DNA of 64,000 nt from Progne subis subis (taxonomy: Eukaryota; Chordata; Aves; Passeriformes; Hirundinidae): NCBI GenBank assembly GCA_022316685.1, contig JAKJHU010000132.1:1682390-1746389 (forward strand), in the 5' to 3' direction. Both the position numbers and the translations under genes were made by a program. Below, one piece after another: positions 49,201 to 60,146 of the stretch. Position 1 is the stretch's first letter. The number at the start of each line of letters is the position of its first letter. The notes beneath the pieces were generated by a model, which was not told where the DNA came from, did no database searches, and saw nothing but the letters and a program-made list of their open reading frames with translations.

Positions 49201-52200
49201 AAATGCTGCAAGTTGCTGAACAAAGCTATAAGAAAGCAGTTTGGTCATTTGTTTTTTTTTCGTTGTTTACTTGGTGGGTTTTAATTTGGTTCGGCTTGTT
49301 TTCTTTGGTGTGGGATTTTTTGCAGGGGACAGAGAAACTTTTTGTTTGTTTTTAAGTATTCAGTACTCCTGTGCTTGTGAACTCTGTACCCACTTGCTGA
49401 GGGTACAGTAGCTGGCATAATGAGGATGGTAAATGGTGTTAGTGATGCTTAGGGCCTGTCCAAAGCATGGAATTCAGAAGAGCTGCACAGAGCTGCACAA
49501 GAGTGTGCAGTGGGGAGGTGGAGCTGTGTTGCCCTGTGCCGCCCATGGCCTCTCTTGCCACAGGAAAGGTCTGTAAGAGGAACACATCCACTGCCTGATA
49601 TCTCAGGGAGTTGGTCAAGCTTGCAGGGTGCTTTTTATTTGTTCCTAAATTTTGTCATCAGGAAGCTGTTACCAGAGTAACTGCTCCATAGTGATTTCTA
49701 GCATGGGGAGAATCACAGGATGTACTTCTAGCTCAAAAATGAGGAATTTGAGCCAGCAACACACGTGCACTTGTACTGGATGTTCTGTACTATATGGATG
49801 ATGGTGAAGCTTTGCATAACAAAAGGAATTCTCAAAACATTCTGTTTATTTGGATTTTTAAAAACCAAGACTCTGTAGCTTCCAAGAATTGTACTTCATT
49901 ACTGAATGTAGCAGTAACTTTAGATGCCCTGCCTCTAATAAATTTTAACCTTACATTACTTTGCCATGTTCACACTTAGCTTAGCCTTTATTTCTCGCAT
50001 AGCAGTCAATCCACAGCCAAAGGAGTTTGGGCATAAATATGCAATTCCTTCATTGTTTCTTGAAACTTCCTGGAGTCTGAGCCCAGACTATCAAACCCCT
50101 TTTTGAGTTTCCTCAGGACCCAGCCTGATGGTGACTTGAATGGAGAGAGACAGCTTCGATCCGTTGTCCAAAAAGTAATTTTAATCATACGAAAATAACA
50201 AACAATAAGGCATCCTCTGTATTGGAGTGAACTGGATCAAGGCAGTACAAGGGGCAAAAAGGCATGATGCCAAAGGCGGAGTTTGGGGTCTGAAAGGGGT
50301 ACTTATGCACCCTGCTGTGGGTGGGGAGTTAAGATGTGGTCTGAAGGAAAGATCCAGTGGGGGACAACGATTAAGAATATTAAAATTCTTGCACCAGAAA
50401 TCAACCTATGATAACACAGAGAACTGAGAACTTTCTAGTAACAATTTGCATAAAGAGCATGTCAGTAAGCCTCTTGCTTATGGCAGTAAGAATGGGGTTT
50501 CCCAGGGCATTTTTCCAGGGTTCTCTTCTTCCCCTGGGAAACTGCCCTCTACAGTTTCTGATCCTGGGAAGTATAGTATTAAAATAAGGACCTTTCATGG
50601 CAAAATGGAAAAAAATGTAAATATTTGTGGAACTTAGCAAAAGTGCAATAAATGACTGCCACTTATGACATATTTTTAAGGAAGCTGTGCCTTAGGGAGG
50701 GTTATTCGCGGGTTTAACATTTTTTTCTTGTTTGTTTCGTGGGTTTCTCATCTCTTTCTCACCTCCTCCCACTCTGACATCTTAGCAAAAGGGAGCAAAG
50801 ATGGATATGCAAATGTGAAGGCAACAGAGCTGCTGGAGCAGAGACAGTAGTCTGGGCATAAGGTGAAGTGATGCTGGTTTGTGGACTTGTGTTGTGAAAA
50901 TAATTCCTCCAAACAGACAAAGTTCTTGTGTCTGATGCAGTGATCACCAATAGGTAGTGGGTTGCTCCATTGTCGGAGTATGGAACAGATTTTTCTGGCA
51001 TGCTAGAGAGAGCAAGATTTCTGCGGGTTGCAGCATTTGTAATCGATATGGGAATAAAAGTGTCTGAATTGCATAAATATCCTTGAAGTTTTTCCATATA
51101 TTTGCACTCCAAAGGAGGCAAGGGAAATGTTCAGTCTCATTGCACATATAATTGTACCTGAAATGATGGCTGAATTTCTCCAACTTCTTAGAAGAATGCT
51201 AAGGCTTATCTTCAAGCTGGCTTTGAATTGAGAACCTTTAAGGGGAATTTTTGTGTATGCTAAATATAAGAATACTCAGTAGAAGTGACAGCCCAGAGTG
51301 TCAGCAGTGCCATGAGCTTTGTGACAATTCTGTTCACTGACCTGAGTGATTGTTCATAGGAGGTTAGCATGTCTAATTTTTTTTCTAAATTTTCCACAGT
51401 CTAATAAAGGACATGGAAAATGTCTCTCATGAAAAAAATGATGTAAAAAGCTGCCCCCGGGACTCTGGATATGACAGCTTATCCAACAAGCTAAGCATAT
51501 TGGACAAGCTCCTCCATACTCACCCTGTGTGGCTGCAGCTTGGTCTGAGTGATGCTGAAGCCATGGAAATCTTGCAGACACAGCCTCCTGGGGTAAGAAG
51601 AATCTCAATTTCTTTGAGGACATGCTTTTCACAAATGTTGTGCTGCCATTTTACACCCAAGTGTTGGACCCAATAGTAATGACCAAGTAAAAATACAGTA
51701 TGTTTTAGTGCATGTAAATGACCAAGTAAAATTACAGTACGTTTTAGACACCATGAGGTTGTTCTCGTCCCTTTTTGTATATGATCTGTATTTATTCTGG
51801 CATCTGTGATGAAGGTAAAACCCTGTCCTCCTGCCTTCTCCACAACAGATATTTCTGGTTAGGAAATCTGCAAGGATGCAGAAGAAAGTCATCTCTCTGC
51901 GTCTGTCCAGTGACTCTGGGTCCTGCCTGAAAGAATTTGCCATAAAAGAAAGTACATACAGTAAGTTGTGAGTGATGTACTTTTCAGCTATTCCTTAGGT
52001 ACTTTGTCCCTGTAGGTTGCAGGAGCATTTGCACTGCCGAAACCCGCAGCAAAGGATACCCAAAGTTGTGCAAAAAACGTCGTGGGCTGCCTGTGGTGCT
52101 CTCTGAGGTGGGCTCTGGGAGTGGGTCAGGATATTTTGCCACAAGTTGGGCAGATATATAGAAACGCTTCAGGCTGCTGCAACTGGAATGTTTCCATCAT

Positions 52201-55200
52201 GTACCTTGCTGAATCCAGGATTAATTAATTTTTATGGGTAGTTATTCTCTTAGAAACTTACATGTCTTTTGTTGAAACACAGTCTGTAATGCTGTCTGTT
52301 TTCAGTGAAATGTCCTTATACTCAGGAGAGTGTTCTTGAATGCAAGTTTGTCATGAGCTCTCTCTCTCTCTGCAATTTAGGTATGGGATGGGTTGTTGGT
52401 TTGGTTTTGTTGGTGGGTTATTTTTGGGTTTTTTTTGTGTTTGTTTGGGTGTTTTTTGTTGGTTTTTTTTTTTTTTTTTTTTTGTAATAGCTAAATGGAT
52501 ATTAACCCTTTAGAACTGTTTCTGTTGCAAGATCAATGATTTCTCTTTAATTCAAACTATATTTGTTCTTTCTTTTTTTAGTAGAAAGGAGCAAATGTTA
52601 GCACTCCAAATTGTCTTGAACCAATAATGCCCTCATATCTTTAGAAGGGAGGGTGTGAAAAATAGATTTGAGATTTAGGAATAAAAAAAGGAAGCTGCAG
52701 CTGATGAGTGTATGTGGTGCTGAAACTGCAAGTGGAGTAAATATTTCATTTTTAACAAGAAAGAGAAAGCTGGAGAAAATTAGCAACTATTTCAGTTAAA
52801 CATTACTGAAACAGAGACTATAGTTAACTTCTATTTCTGTTTGTAAACAGACATAGTTTTAATTGAGCTTTTCCTTTTTATCTCCCCCTCCCCTGCACCC
52901 AGGAACAAAAAGTTAATTCTGTGTGTCTGGTTTTAGTTCCAGTTACAAGCAAGGGGCAAGACAAAGAAAAGAGATAGTTGTCAGTAACAGCTGATCTAAG
53001 TGTGATCTAAGGCTGTGTTTACAGGCTTGTTATACTAATAAATTCCCATCTAGAAAATAATTATTTACTGTCTTTTATGAACAAAATTCTTCCACAGGTC
53101 AGAAGTATTTACTGATGGTTTTAGCCATTTGTCACAGCTGTGGTTTTAGACCAGAGGCAGGAGCTTCTTCGAGGAGCTTCTTCTGCTTGATCTGTGTAGT
53201 CATTGGGTGAGATTTGCTAGTGGTATCAGAGAGAGCCTGAGATAATCGTCATTATTACTGAGAACCAGTATTTATATCGATAAGAAACAATGGTATCAAG
53301 TGGGGAAAAATTAAAGGCACTGCTTGTGTCTTCCTCTCTCCTTGTGCAAAGCAGTGGCATGCAGCAACTGTCAGAGTTTTTTTAAGGGTTTTCAGGTTAA
53401 AAGGTTTTTCTTGGAGTGAATGAAAATTTATCCCTTTAGGTTCTACACACCTAGGGCAGAGACAAGTGAGTAGAATAGAATTCAAGAGGAGGAAATAAGA
53501 GATCTAAAGTTAGGTGTATTAGTACACTGGACAAACAAATCCTCAGTTACTGATTTGTTGTCTATTAGCAAAACATTGTGCAGGCCTCATCACACTTAAT
53601 CTGCTTTACAGGAATTAGACCATATGCTTGTAATACAAAAGCAAACCAGCCACACAGATTATCAATATATTCTTGAAAATGCCTTCAGCAGGGATATGTA
53701 CTCCTCCATAGAGTTGTTTTCTCTTAACCAAATAGTAGCTTGATGGTGAAAGCTTATTAACTTCATGCTAAAATCTAAGATGTGTTTTATTAAACTGTAT
53801 TAAGAAGCAGTAGATTAATGTGTGATTCTTTCTTGTAACTTTCTTCACAGCATTTTCCTTGGAGGGGTCTGGAATAAGTTTTGCTGATTTGTTCAGACTC
53901 ATTGCTTTCTACTGTATTAGCAGGTAAGATGGTGCTATGTTCCAAGTCACATCTACTAGACTGTCTTGAGAAAAAGAGAACTTGGTTCAGCATGATATTA
54001 TGATGCTAATCTGCAAATATTACTGGGTAGCCTTAGAAGGTAATGGTAGAACTCAGAGGTGAGTCTTGGAAGAAAGTCTTACTTCATACTGATTATGGGG
54101 AGGCTGCTGTGATTTTACCCACCCAACTGAGGTGGTGCCAAGCTGAACTTTACTTAGGCTAATATCTTGTGGTGCTTTCTTAAGTGCTTTGTAGCTCATT
54201 TAAAAACAATCACAAACTAGCTTCAAAGTCTGTTTCTTGGAATTGCTGGTGAGAAGAATTTTTGGGGCATAATGGAAAAATGTCAGATATGTAGAATATG
54301 ACAACTGGGAGATGTCAGTTTAAATGGTGAACAACGAAAATGGCCTTGTCAGCTTTGCAGTTTATGGTTGCCAAACTTGTTTTCCAGGTAGAATGAAAAA
54401 AAAAAAAAAAAAAAAGTAGCTGATGTTTTTATCTTTTGTTTTCAATTTGACTTCAGTTTACTGGTGAAAATTCCCAGACTGATGCTTGAGCCTTGTATGT
54501 ATGCACAGACAGGACAAACCAAACTGCACAGGTGCACATTTTCTGAAGGAAGCAGGGAGAGCTGTGATTGTCTCGGTCCTTTTACTGCATCCTTTTACTG
54601 CCAGTTCGTGCTGACCATGTGATGATTTCTGGTGTGGGATGCTCTTGGGCTGCTGTGCTTGCTGGTGTTGTTTGTGGTGGAGAAGCGTCTTAGACCCCTT
54701 TGCTACAGCCTCTTTTTAGCCAAGCTGTACATGCATGTAATAAAAGCAGCATTGATACCACATGGGTAATTGGTCAGCACTCAGATGAGAAATGAGCTGC
54801 AAATGCATTTGAAAGTAGTTTAATGAGGAGATATTCCTTATCTTGTCACCCTTTCATTTCTGCCCACTTGCCAGGCTCTGGTAAATTCTCCCTAAGTACC
54901 TACAGGATCATGCAGCAAACAGAGATTTCTTGGCATTAGTCTATCCATTTTCTTTCACTGGAGGTTCAGAGTTGCTTTGTATAGACTAAAGGAGGCAGAG
55001 AGATAGCAGTTATGAAAAAGAGACAGTACCATTTGGTATATCACAGGACATCCAGGAGGATTTTCTAAAACCAGAGGGAGTTTCTTGCAGGAGATACCAA
55101 ACCAGTTTTTATGAGGGTTTACCTGTTTTTGAAGTGAGACCATGATGATGATCTGGACTCTGGATTTTCTGTGGTACCATGCAAAGTGCCTTTCAAATGC

Positions 55201-58200
55201 TTTTTAGCTAGTGTATCAGTCTTGTTCATATGCTTGGCTTGAGTGCGAGTGGATTCTGAGATCTTGTTTTTTCAAGGAGCTAGCATACAACATAGAGAAT
55301 GGATATATAATAAAGACCCACTGTCTGTCTGTGCTATAGCAGATGGTTGGCTTGTTCACAACCTTAAAACCAGAATTCACACTGACACTGGTTGTGTAGG
55401 ATTCTAATTTAGTCTTAATTCTATGGGTACTTCTACTACAGATGTGGCAGTTTAACAACATTTAGTTAGAATAAATTTTTTATTCTGAAAACTGGAATAC
55501 CAGTCAACAGTGTATTCAGAAAGTAAGATTTTTTGACATATTAAGGGCAGGTAACAAGTTTGCATCTCACTGATTTGCTTGTAGTAGACCAGGTGTAAAA
55601 GCTTCTGTTGGAAAAGCAAAACATACTGGATGGCTCTGTGGAAATGATCCTAGGAATGTCCTGGGTATTTGACTGTCATTTGCTTTTCACACCACTCTGC
55701 AATGTAAAGGAGCCCTCGGGTTGGTAATGTAATATTTAACTGTGCTTTGTGTTTAAGGATCTTGCTACCTGCCACAGCCCGAGAAGAAAATAATCAGAGA
55801 TCAGCCACTGCCAGTGTTAAAAAAAAAAGCTTTTGAAACTATGGATTTTACTGAAAACGATAATGTTTTTTCTCTTTGGAAACAGAGATGTCCTTCCATT
55901 CACATTGAAGTTGCCTCATGCAATTGCTACAGCAAAGACAGAAGCTGAACTTGAAGAGATTGCTCAGCTTGGACTGAGTAAGTAGTTCTCTACATAGATG
56001 TCCTTCCCTGTAGCACTCCTGTAATATTGAAAAAATAGGCTGTATCAGTAAATAGTTCGTATTGGTTAGTGATTATACAAATTTTGTTTAGAAAAGCAGT
56101 TTCTCTTATTTGGGAAGGCCAGACTTTCTTCTGGCCAAGGAGTGCTGCTCCTCCTTCCTTCTGTGCCTTCTGTGATATTTTTGTTAGTGCTGTTTCTTTC
56201 TTCCTTTTCTCCCTTCTCTGGGCAGCCCTTGGGCAAAACACGTCTCACAGTCCCAACACAGAGATTGATGTGGCTTCTGCTCCAAGACCTAACGTTGTCT
56301 GCATGCTCACATAGCAGGCACTGGCTTTATAATTTATTGTGAGGAGAGTGTAGGAACTGAGGTCCCCTGTGAATAAAACTTCTCTTCAGATTGACGTGCA
56401 AACTTAAAATGGTGAATTTTGAGATCAGTGCCTCAATGAAGCGGCATATTTAGAAAATGAGGAGTGTGTATATAGGATGTGCAGAATGTATCCGTGGGCA
56501 GGGCTTCGGTGAAGTTTTTAAAATACCAAAAGACAATGCAAGGACATGTCCATGTGTGGATTGGCTGCTTCAGCCAAACCCAGACTTATTGTAAAACATA
56601 CCTTGAGCTCAGAGGAGATGGATATAAAGCCTGGTGGGATTTGGAACTTCGACACCACCCAGATGAATCATTGAGTAACTCCACATTAAGCAAAGTGCTG
56701 AGTGGCCTCATTTCCTTTTCCAGGGAGGGAAGGTTGACTGTCAGCAGTCTTTGTTGCAGTAGATTTTTTTAATCATCTTTGATTTTGAAACGGATCCTCT
56801 CTAAATCAGTTTTAGCATGAGGATCTCTTGAACTATCTGATGGGACTTTGCAGTAAAACCATCCCCGGGGATGTATTCCAGTGCTTTGCATTTTGGTTTG
56901 CTGCAGTAGCAATGCAATTAAAGGGTTTGTTTTTTAGAGAGGAGAGAAACTACTTCTTCACTGCTAGGCTGCAAGTTTAGGTAATCAGGTGAAACTATGG
57001 ATTATCATGGGGTCAGAAGCAAATATGGTACTATTGAGGTCAATGTTTAGATAGTAAAAAGAAAGTGGAAGGTCTGACTAGGATACAGTGTAATGAACAC
57101 AGTCTCCTAGTGACACATGGAAGCCTTAAAGTAACATGAGGTCAGTCTCTCTAGGGAGGACAGTAGGAATGTTGATTAAGTTCTCTAGGCTAACCACACT
57201 TTGTCACCAGTAGCCCAGAACACTGGCCTACTTGCTGCAGAATTAGTCTTGCTCTTGAACAGTCTCTGCACTGTATGTGTGTTTTTTCTTAAGCTACTAC
57301 ATTTGAAAGCTGAGGAGGAGATCGATGGATCGGTGTCTGTGTGGTTGCTGTATTTGGGATCAATTACCTGATATACACCAAATTAAGATCACAGTTTCCA
57401 TGAGCTAAAAGCAGACAACAAAGTTGAAATTTTCATGGAGGTTTAGGTGTCCACGTGCAGAAGAGCACACCAGAAAGTCAGCCTTTTGATGCTGTGGACT
57501 AAAAACACAGGCCTAAAAAGAGAGGCCTAAAAACTCCCAACAGCTCTTCCTGTTAAGTGTGAGTTTTCTTTGAGGAACATGTAGGCACAAAATCCCATGG
57601 CATGTGAACACAGGGCTGTACCCTCTGTCAGAGCTCTCTTGTGCAGTAGGCTCAGAGGGAGAGCTGCACAACTCAGGTCAACAGCACAGAGCCCAGCAAA
57701 CCACATCAGGAGGAACTTCTGGTTAAATTTCAAGGCTGCTGCCAACCTGTAAGATTTCATGTGCTGAACATATGATTCTCTCAGTCTTCCATGTGTTTCA
57801 CCTGCTGCAGTGCTTACATCACGTGTTTGCAAGCAGCCACGTGCCAGGCACCAGCACTGAGAGATTTGTAGGCAGGATGTGAAGTCATGAAGCTGGGAAC
57901 ACCAGCAACATGGCATGACTATGTAGAGAAACATGCCGGTGCCTATAGACATCCTCTGGCCATGCCCTGTCACCACAGGCTGTTTTCTGTCTTCTGTGCT
58001 GCAGGCAGAACATAGCTGTTGGGCATGAACCTGTTGTGGATGCTTGGCATTCATGCACGTGGGCCCAGGTATCATTGCTGAGTTGCATCCAGTGAGCCAT
58101 CTTGACACACTATGTAAAGATTGGCAAATTTTAGCTAAATCTCCCTCCTCTGGTACTCTGCCCTTATTTCAGCATGATTGCTGCCCTCAAGGGCACATCT

Positions 58201-60146
58201 GGTTTCCATCTTCATGCCTTTAGGAACTGATGCTGTTTAGCAGTGACTCAGTTGCACAAATATGCTGACACTTTGCTGGGATAAGTGCAGAAGGTGCAGC
58301 TGCAGCTTGCTGGTGCTGCATAGGTTTTCCGTGCTGCTGGTGTGGGATTGCACACTGGGTCTCTATGTGTTGCTGCATGTCTGTTCTCAGTCAAACTGTC
58401 CCCACAGCAAAGGCAGGGTAGCAGGCTGGTGCCTTTATTAGACGCTTGAATACTTGGTCTGCATAGCTAAAGGTTGATGTGTGTATCCACCACAGCAAAA
58501 TGTGGGCTGCTTTTTCATGTAGAGCTTCACGCGTTCACTATGAAAAGAAACAGAACCAAGATACTTGTAGAGTTTCCATAAGTGGCCTTTATCAGCTGGT
58601 GTAAATCAGCTTAACTATTGTCTTTAGTGAAGTGAGCTTATTAATACCAGCTGAGAATCTTGCTTTATTTCTCCTGAGTGAGATGCTAGGGAGCAGTTTG
58701 TCTTCCATTTTAGTCTCAAGCCAGTAAAAAGTATTCTGTTACAGTCTTCATTCCTTTCTTTGATTCTTAGTTTTATTTTAAGCTTAGTGAGCAGATTGGA
58801 AGCTATGCATTGGTCATAGTATTTATAAATGAATAGGAGCAGCCCCAGAAATGTAGCATGCAGTTATGTCTGGTGGTGCTTTAAGAGGTTCACTTGGACT
58901 TTTTTCCCCTTGTGAATTAATAAAATCTTGCCTAAATTTCCTGGTACTTAGAACTGGTGTTGTTGAGCTGAATGTTCTGAAAACATGCTGTTTTGCATTC
59001 TTACGTTAATGCAATGATTTTCAGACTTTTGGAGCTCCCTGGCTAACAGCAAACTGCCAGATCCTTCACCTCCCTGTAGGCCTGTGCCTTTGGACAGTGC
59101 TTGCAAAGACTCACGCCAGCTCTGCCTTATAAATGGAGTGCATTCTATACGAACCAGAACGCCTTCAGAGCTGGAGTGCAGCCAGACCAACGGAGCGCTG
59201 TGTTTCATTAATCCTCTCTTCTTAAAAGTGCACAGCCAGGATGTCAGTGGAAGTCTGAAAAGGCAGAGCCCAAGAACTCCAGATGTGAATGGCACAACAA
59301 GGCCTCGCTCCCCCCCGCCCCGGCCACCACCTCCTGCTAATAATAGCACCCTCACAAGCCCACAGATTTCCAGGATTATAAAGCAGGCAAGCATACCAGA
59401 AACAGTCAACCATAAGGAGAGAGGCTTGGATTTGCTGCAGAACAAGCCCACCCCGATTCCGCCTCCTCGGCTGAAAAAGCAGGCTGTGTGCTCTGAGGCA
59501 GACAGTGCCTCCAGGAGTGTGGCAGCAGTCCAGCCTGGCTCCATGCGCATGCCCAAGGCAGCCGCTGTTCCAGGTGGAACCCTGCCTGAGCCAGCTCCAG
59601 CAGCTCCCAAAAAGACGCTGGCTGCCATCTCTGAGTCACACATCCCGTGGAATGGATGCCGGCAGAGACTGAGCGACATGAGCATTTCCACATCCTCGTC
59701 TGACTCGCTGGACTTTGATCAGAGCATGCCGCTCTTCGGCTATGAGGGGGACACGAACAGCAGCCTGGAGGACTTTGAGGGTGAAAGTGACCAGGAGAGC
59801 ATGGCACCCCCTTTGAAGCCCAAGAAGAAAAGAAGCAGTTCGTTTGTTCTCCCCAAGATTGTGAAATCTCAGCTACGGAAAGTCAGCGGAGTTTTCAGTT
59901 CCTTCATGACCCCCGAGAAGAGGATGATTAAGAAAATTGCAGAGATGTCCCGGGACAAACGCACCTATTTTGGAAGCTTAGTACAGGATTATGTCAGCTT
60001 TCTCCAAGAAAACAAGGAGTGCCATGTTTCGAGCACTGATATGCTGCAAACAATTCGTCAGTTCATGACCCAAGTCAAGAACTATTTGTCCCAAAGCTCC
60101 GAACTTGATCCCCCAATTGAATCACTGATTCCTGAAGACCAAATAG
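35544..60146 (+). CDS. RIN2: RIN2, Ras and Rab interactor 2 (5' portion, seven coding exons)
   Basis: RIN2 is a cytosolic and early-endosomal guanine-nucleotide exchange factor for Rab5 that also binds active Ras. It links receptor signalling to endocytosis and endothelial adhesion. Human loss causes a connective-tissue disorder (macrocephaly, alopecia, cutis laxa, scoliosis). The joined exons are 35544-35597, 44083-44177, 51400-51592, 51849-51960, 53851-53923, 55886-55977 and 59025-60146. They give 580 codons plus one base, with all phases consistent. The protein has an N-terminal segment (1-90), an SH2 domain (about 94-190) with IFLVRKS at 115-121, proline-rich motifs (about 301-310 and 348-358), a serine/acidic stretch (about 424-467) and the start of the RIN-homology region (about 474 on). 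The human protein is about 895 residues, so the VPS9 and Ras-association domains lie past the window. Identification rests on near-identity to vertebrate RIN2 recalled from memory, not RIN1 or RIN3. Confidence 0.95.
35598..44082 (+). other. RIN2: RIN2 intron between coding exons 1 and 2
   Basis: This 8.5 kb intron carries the inverted long LTR at 39409-40724. Otherwise I see only short featureless frames and an AT-rich imperfect duplication near 39056-39124 ('ATAGAAATAAATTC' twice). No other exon is recognisable. Confidence 0.8.
39409..40724 (-). repeat. Long LTR (1.32 kb), inverted copy
   Basis: This is the reverse complement of the 32330-33688 element along nearly its whole length. The minus-strand limits are TGTGAGATG (right edge) and CTCTCCCTCCCACA (left edge). 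The polyadenylation signal is at 39478-39483 (TTTATT on +). The GC-rich U3 segment lies at about 40320-40530. No matching target duplication is apparent. Open frames across it on both strands (up to 148 codons) are incidental. It lies within the RIN2 intron after the start-codon exon, antisense to the gene. Confidence 0.77.
44083..44177 (+). CDS. RIN2: RIN2 coding exon 2 (residues 19-50)
   Basis: The exon starts after 'CCCTTTCCAG' and ends in AAAG before gtgatt. It encodes LIDTIASEIGELKQEMVQT and continues to DWQR/S. The LIDTIASEIGELKQEM segment is the strongly conserved N-terminal helix-like element of RIN2. The 95 bases leave two bases (AG) that pair with the T of the next exon to give Ser50. 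Confidence 0.95.
46243..46278. repeat. Poly(A) tract
   Basis: A run of 36 adenines with no recognisable retroposon body upstream. Length is likely variable between individuals. Confidence 0.9.
47448..47468. repeat. Poly(T) tract
   Basis: A run of 21 thymines, followed by A/C-rich sequence. No associated element is identifiable. Confidence 0.85.
51400..51592 (+). CDS. RIN2: RIN2 coding exon 3 (Ser50 completion to residue 114, SH2 start)
   Basis: The exon begins after 'TTTCCACAG' and ends at GGG before gtaagaag, in phase 0. It contains CPRDSGYDSLSNKLSILDKL (residues about 68-87), strongly conserved in RIN2, then HPVWLQL (91-97), the start of the SH2 domain, and EILQTQPPG at the end. DSGYDS at residues 71-76 matches the DSGxxS consensus recognised by the beta-TrCP ubiquitin ligase when phosphorylated; function here is not established. 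The next intron is only 256 bases. Confidence 0.97.
51678..51754. repeat. Two-copy 39-bp tandem duplication
   Basis: AATGACCAAGTAAAAATACA begins at 51678 and recurs at 51717 with few changes (AATGACCAAGTAAAATTACA), and similarity continues through GTTTTAG. It lies inside the very short 256-base intron between the two SH2 exons, so it makes up about 30 percent of that intron. Confidence 0.8.
51849..51960 (+). CDS. RIN2: RIN2 coding exon 4 (residues 115-151, SH2 core)
   Basis: The exon follows 'CTCCACAACAG' and ends in TACA before gtaagttg, leaving one base for the next codon. It encodes IFLVRKSARMQKKVISLRL and then LKEFAIKEST. IFLVRKS is the SH2 FLVR motif with its phosphotyrosine-binding arginine at residue 119. 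This is beta-strand B through D of the SH2 fold. Confidence 0.97.
51961..53850 (+). other. RIN2: RIN2 intron between coding exons 4 and 5
   Basis: A 1.9 kb intron with a short CT repeat (about 52358-52370) and a T/G-rich tract ending in poly(T) (about 52395-52483). Nothing else is definable. Confidence 0.85.
53851..53923 (+). CDS. RIN2: RIN2 coding exon 5 (residues 152-176, SH2)
   Basis: The exon follows 'TTTCTTCACAG' and ends in AGCAG before gtaaga. It encodes FSLEGSGISFADLFRLIAFY plus CIS, the C-terminal part of the SH2 domain. Thr152 and Arg176 are split across its boundaries, and the split codons read correctly with the neighbouring exons, confirming the splice assignment. Confidence 0.97.
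53924..55885 (+). other. RIN2: RIN2 intron between coding exons 5 and 6
   Basis: A 2.0 kb intron with a 20-base poly(A) tract at 54396-54415. Nothing else is recognised. Confidence 0.85.
54396..54415. repeat. Poly(A) tract
   Basis: A run of 20 adenines within the intron, with no element body recognised. Confidence 0.85.
55886..55977 (+). CDS. RIN2: RIN2 coding exon 6 (Arg176 completion to residue 206)
   Basis: The exon follows 'TTTGGAAACAG' and ends in CTGA before gtaagtag. It encodes DVLPFTLKLPHAI, which closes the SH2 domain, and then KTEAELEEIAQLGL, a short linker helix. One base is left for Asn207. If unspliced, the frame would hit a TAG within two codons, which supports the donor. Confidence 0.97.
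55978..59024 (+). other. RIN2: RIN2 intron between coding exons 6 and 7
   Basis: A 3.0 kb intron. A minus-strand open frame of 193 codons (57527-58108) has no recognisable domain, and several shorter overlapping frames accompany it. No repeat family is identified. Confidence 0.8.
59025..60146 (+). CDS. RIN2: RIN2 coding exon 7, large exon (residues 207-580)
   Basis: This 1122-base exon follows 'GATTTTCAG' and ends in CAAATAG before gtaagaaa. It encodes FWSS, then a conserved block LCLINGVHSI and TPSELECSQTNGALCFINPL, then SPPPRPPPP (about 302-310) and PTPIPPPRLKK (about 348-358), both likely SH3 ligands. A divergent Ala/Pro-rich linker follows, then RQRLSDMSISTSSSDSLDFD (about 420-438). Last are KKKRSSSFVLPKIVKSQL and the SRDKRTYFGSLVQDYVSFLQ segment, which begin the RIN-homology region ahead of VPS9. 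The exon ends at PEDQI with one base of the next codon. The linker is the most diverged part relative to mammals, which is normal for this family. Confidence 0.97.

Larger units (their letters stand above)
44178..51399 (+). other. RIN2: RIN2 intron between coding exons 2 and 3
   Basis: This 7.2 kb AT-rich intron has poly(A) (46243-46278) and poly(T) (47448-47468) tracts. A block at about 50000-50640 has more CpGs than its surroundings and may be an old repeat. No other exon is recognised. Confidence 0.8.
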
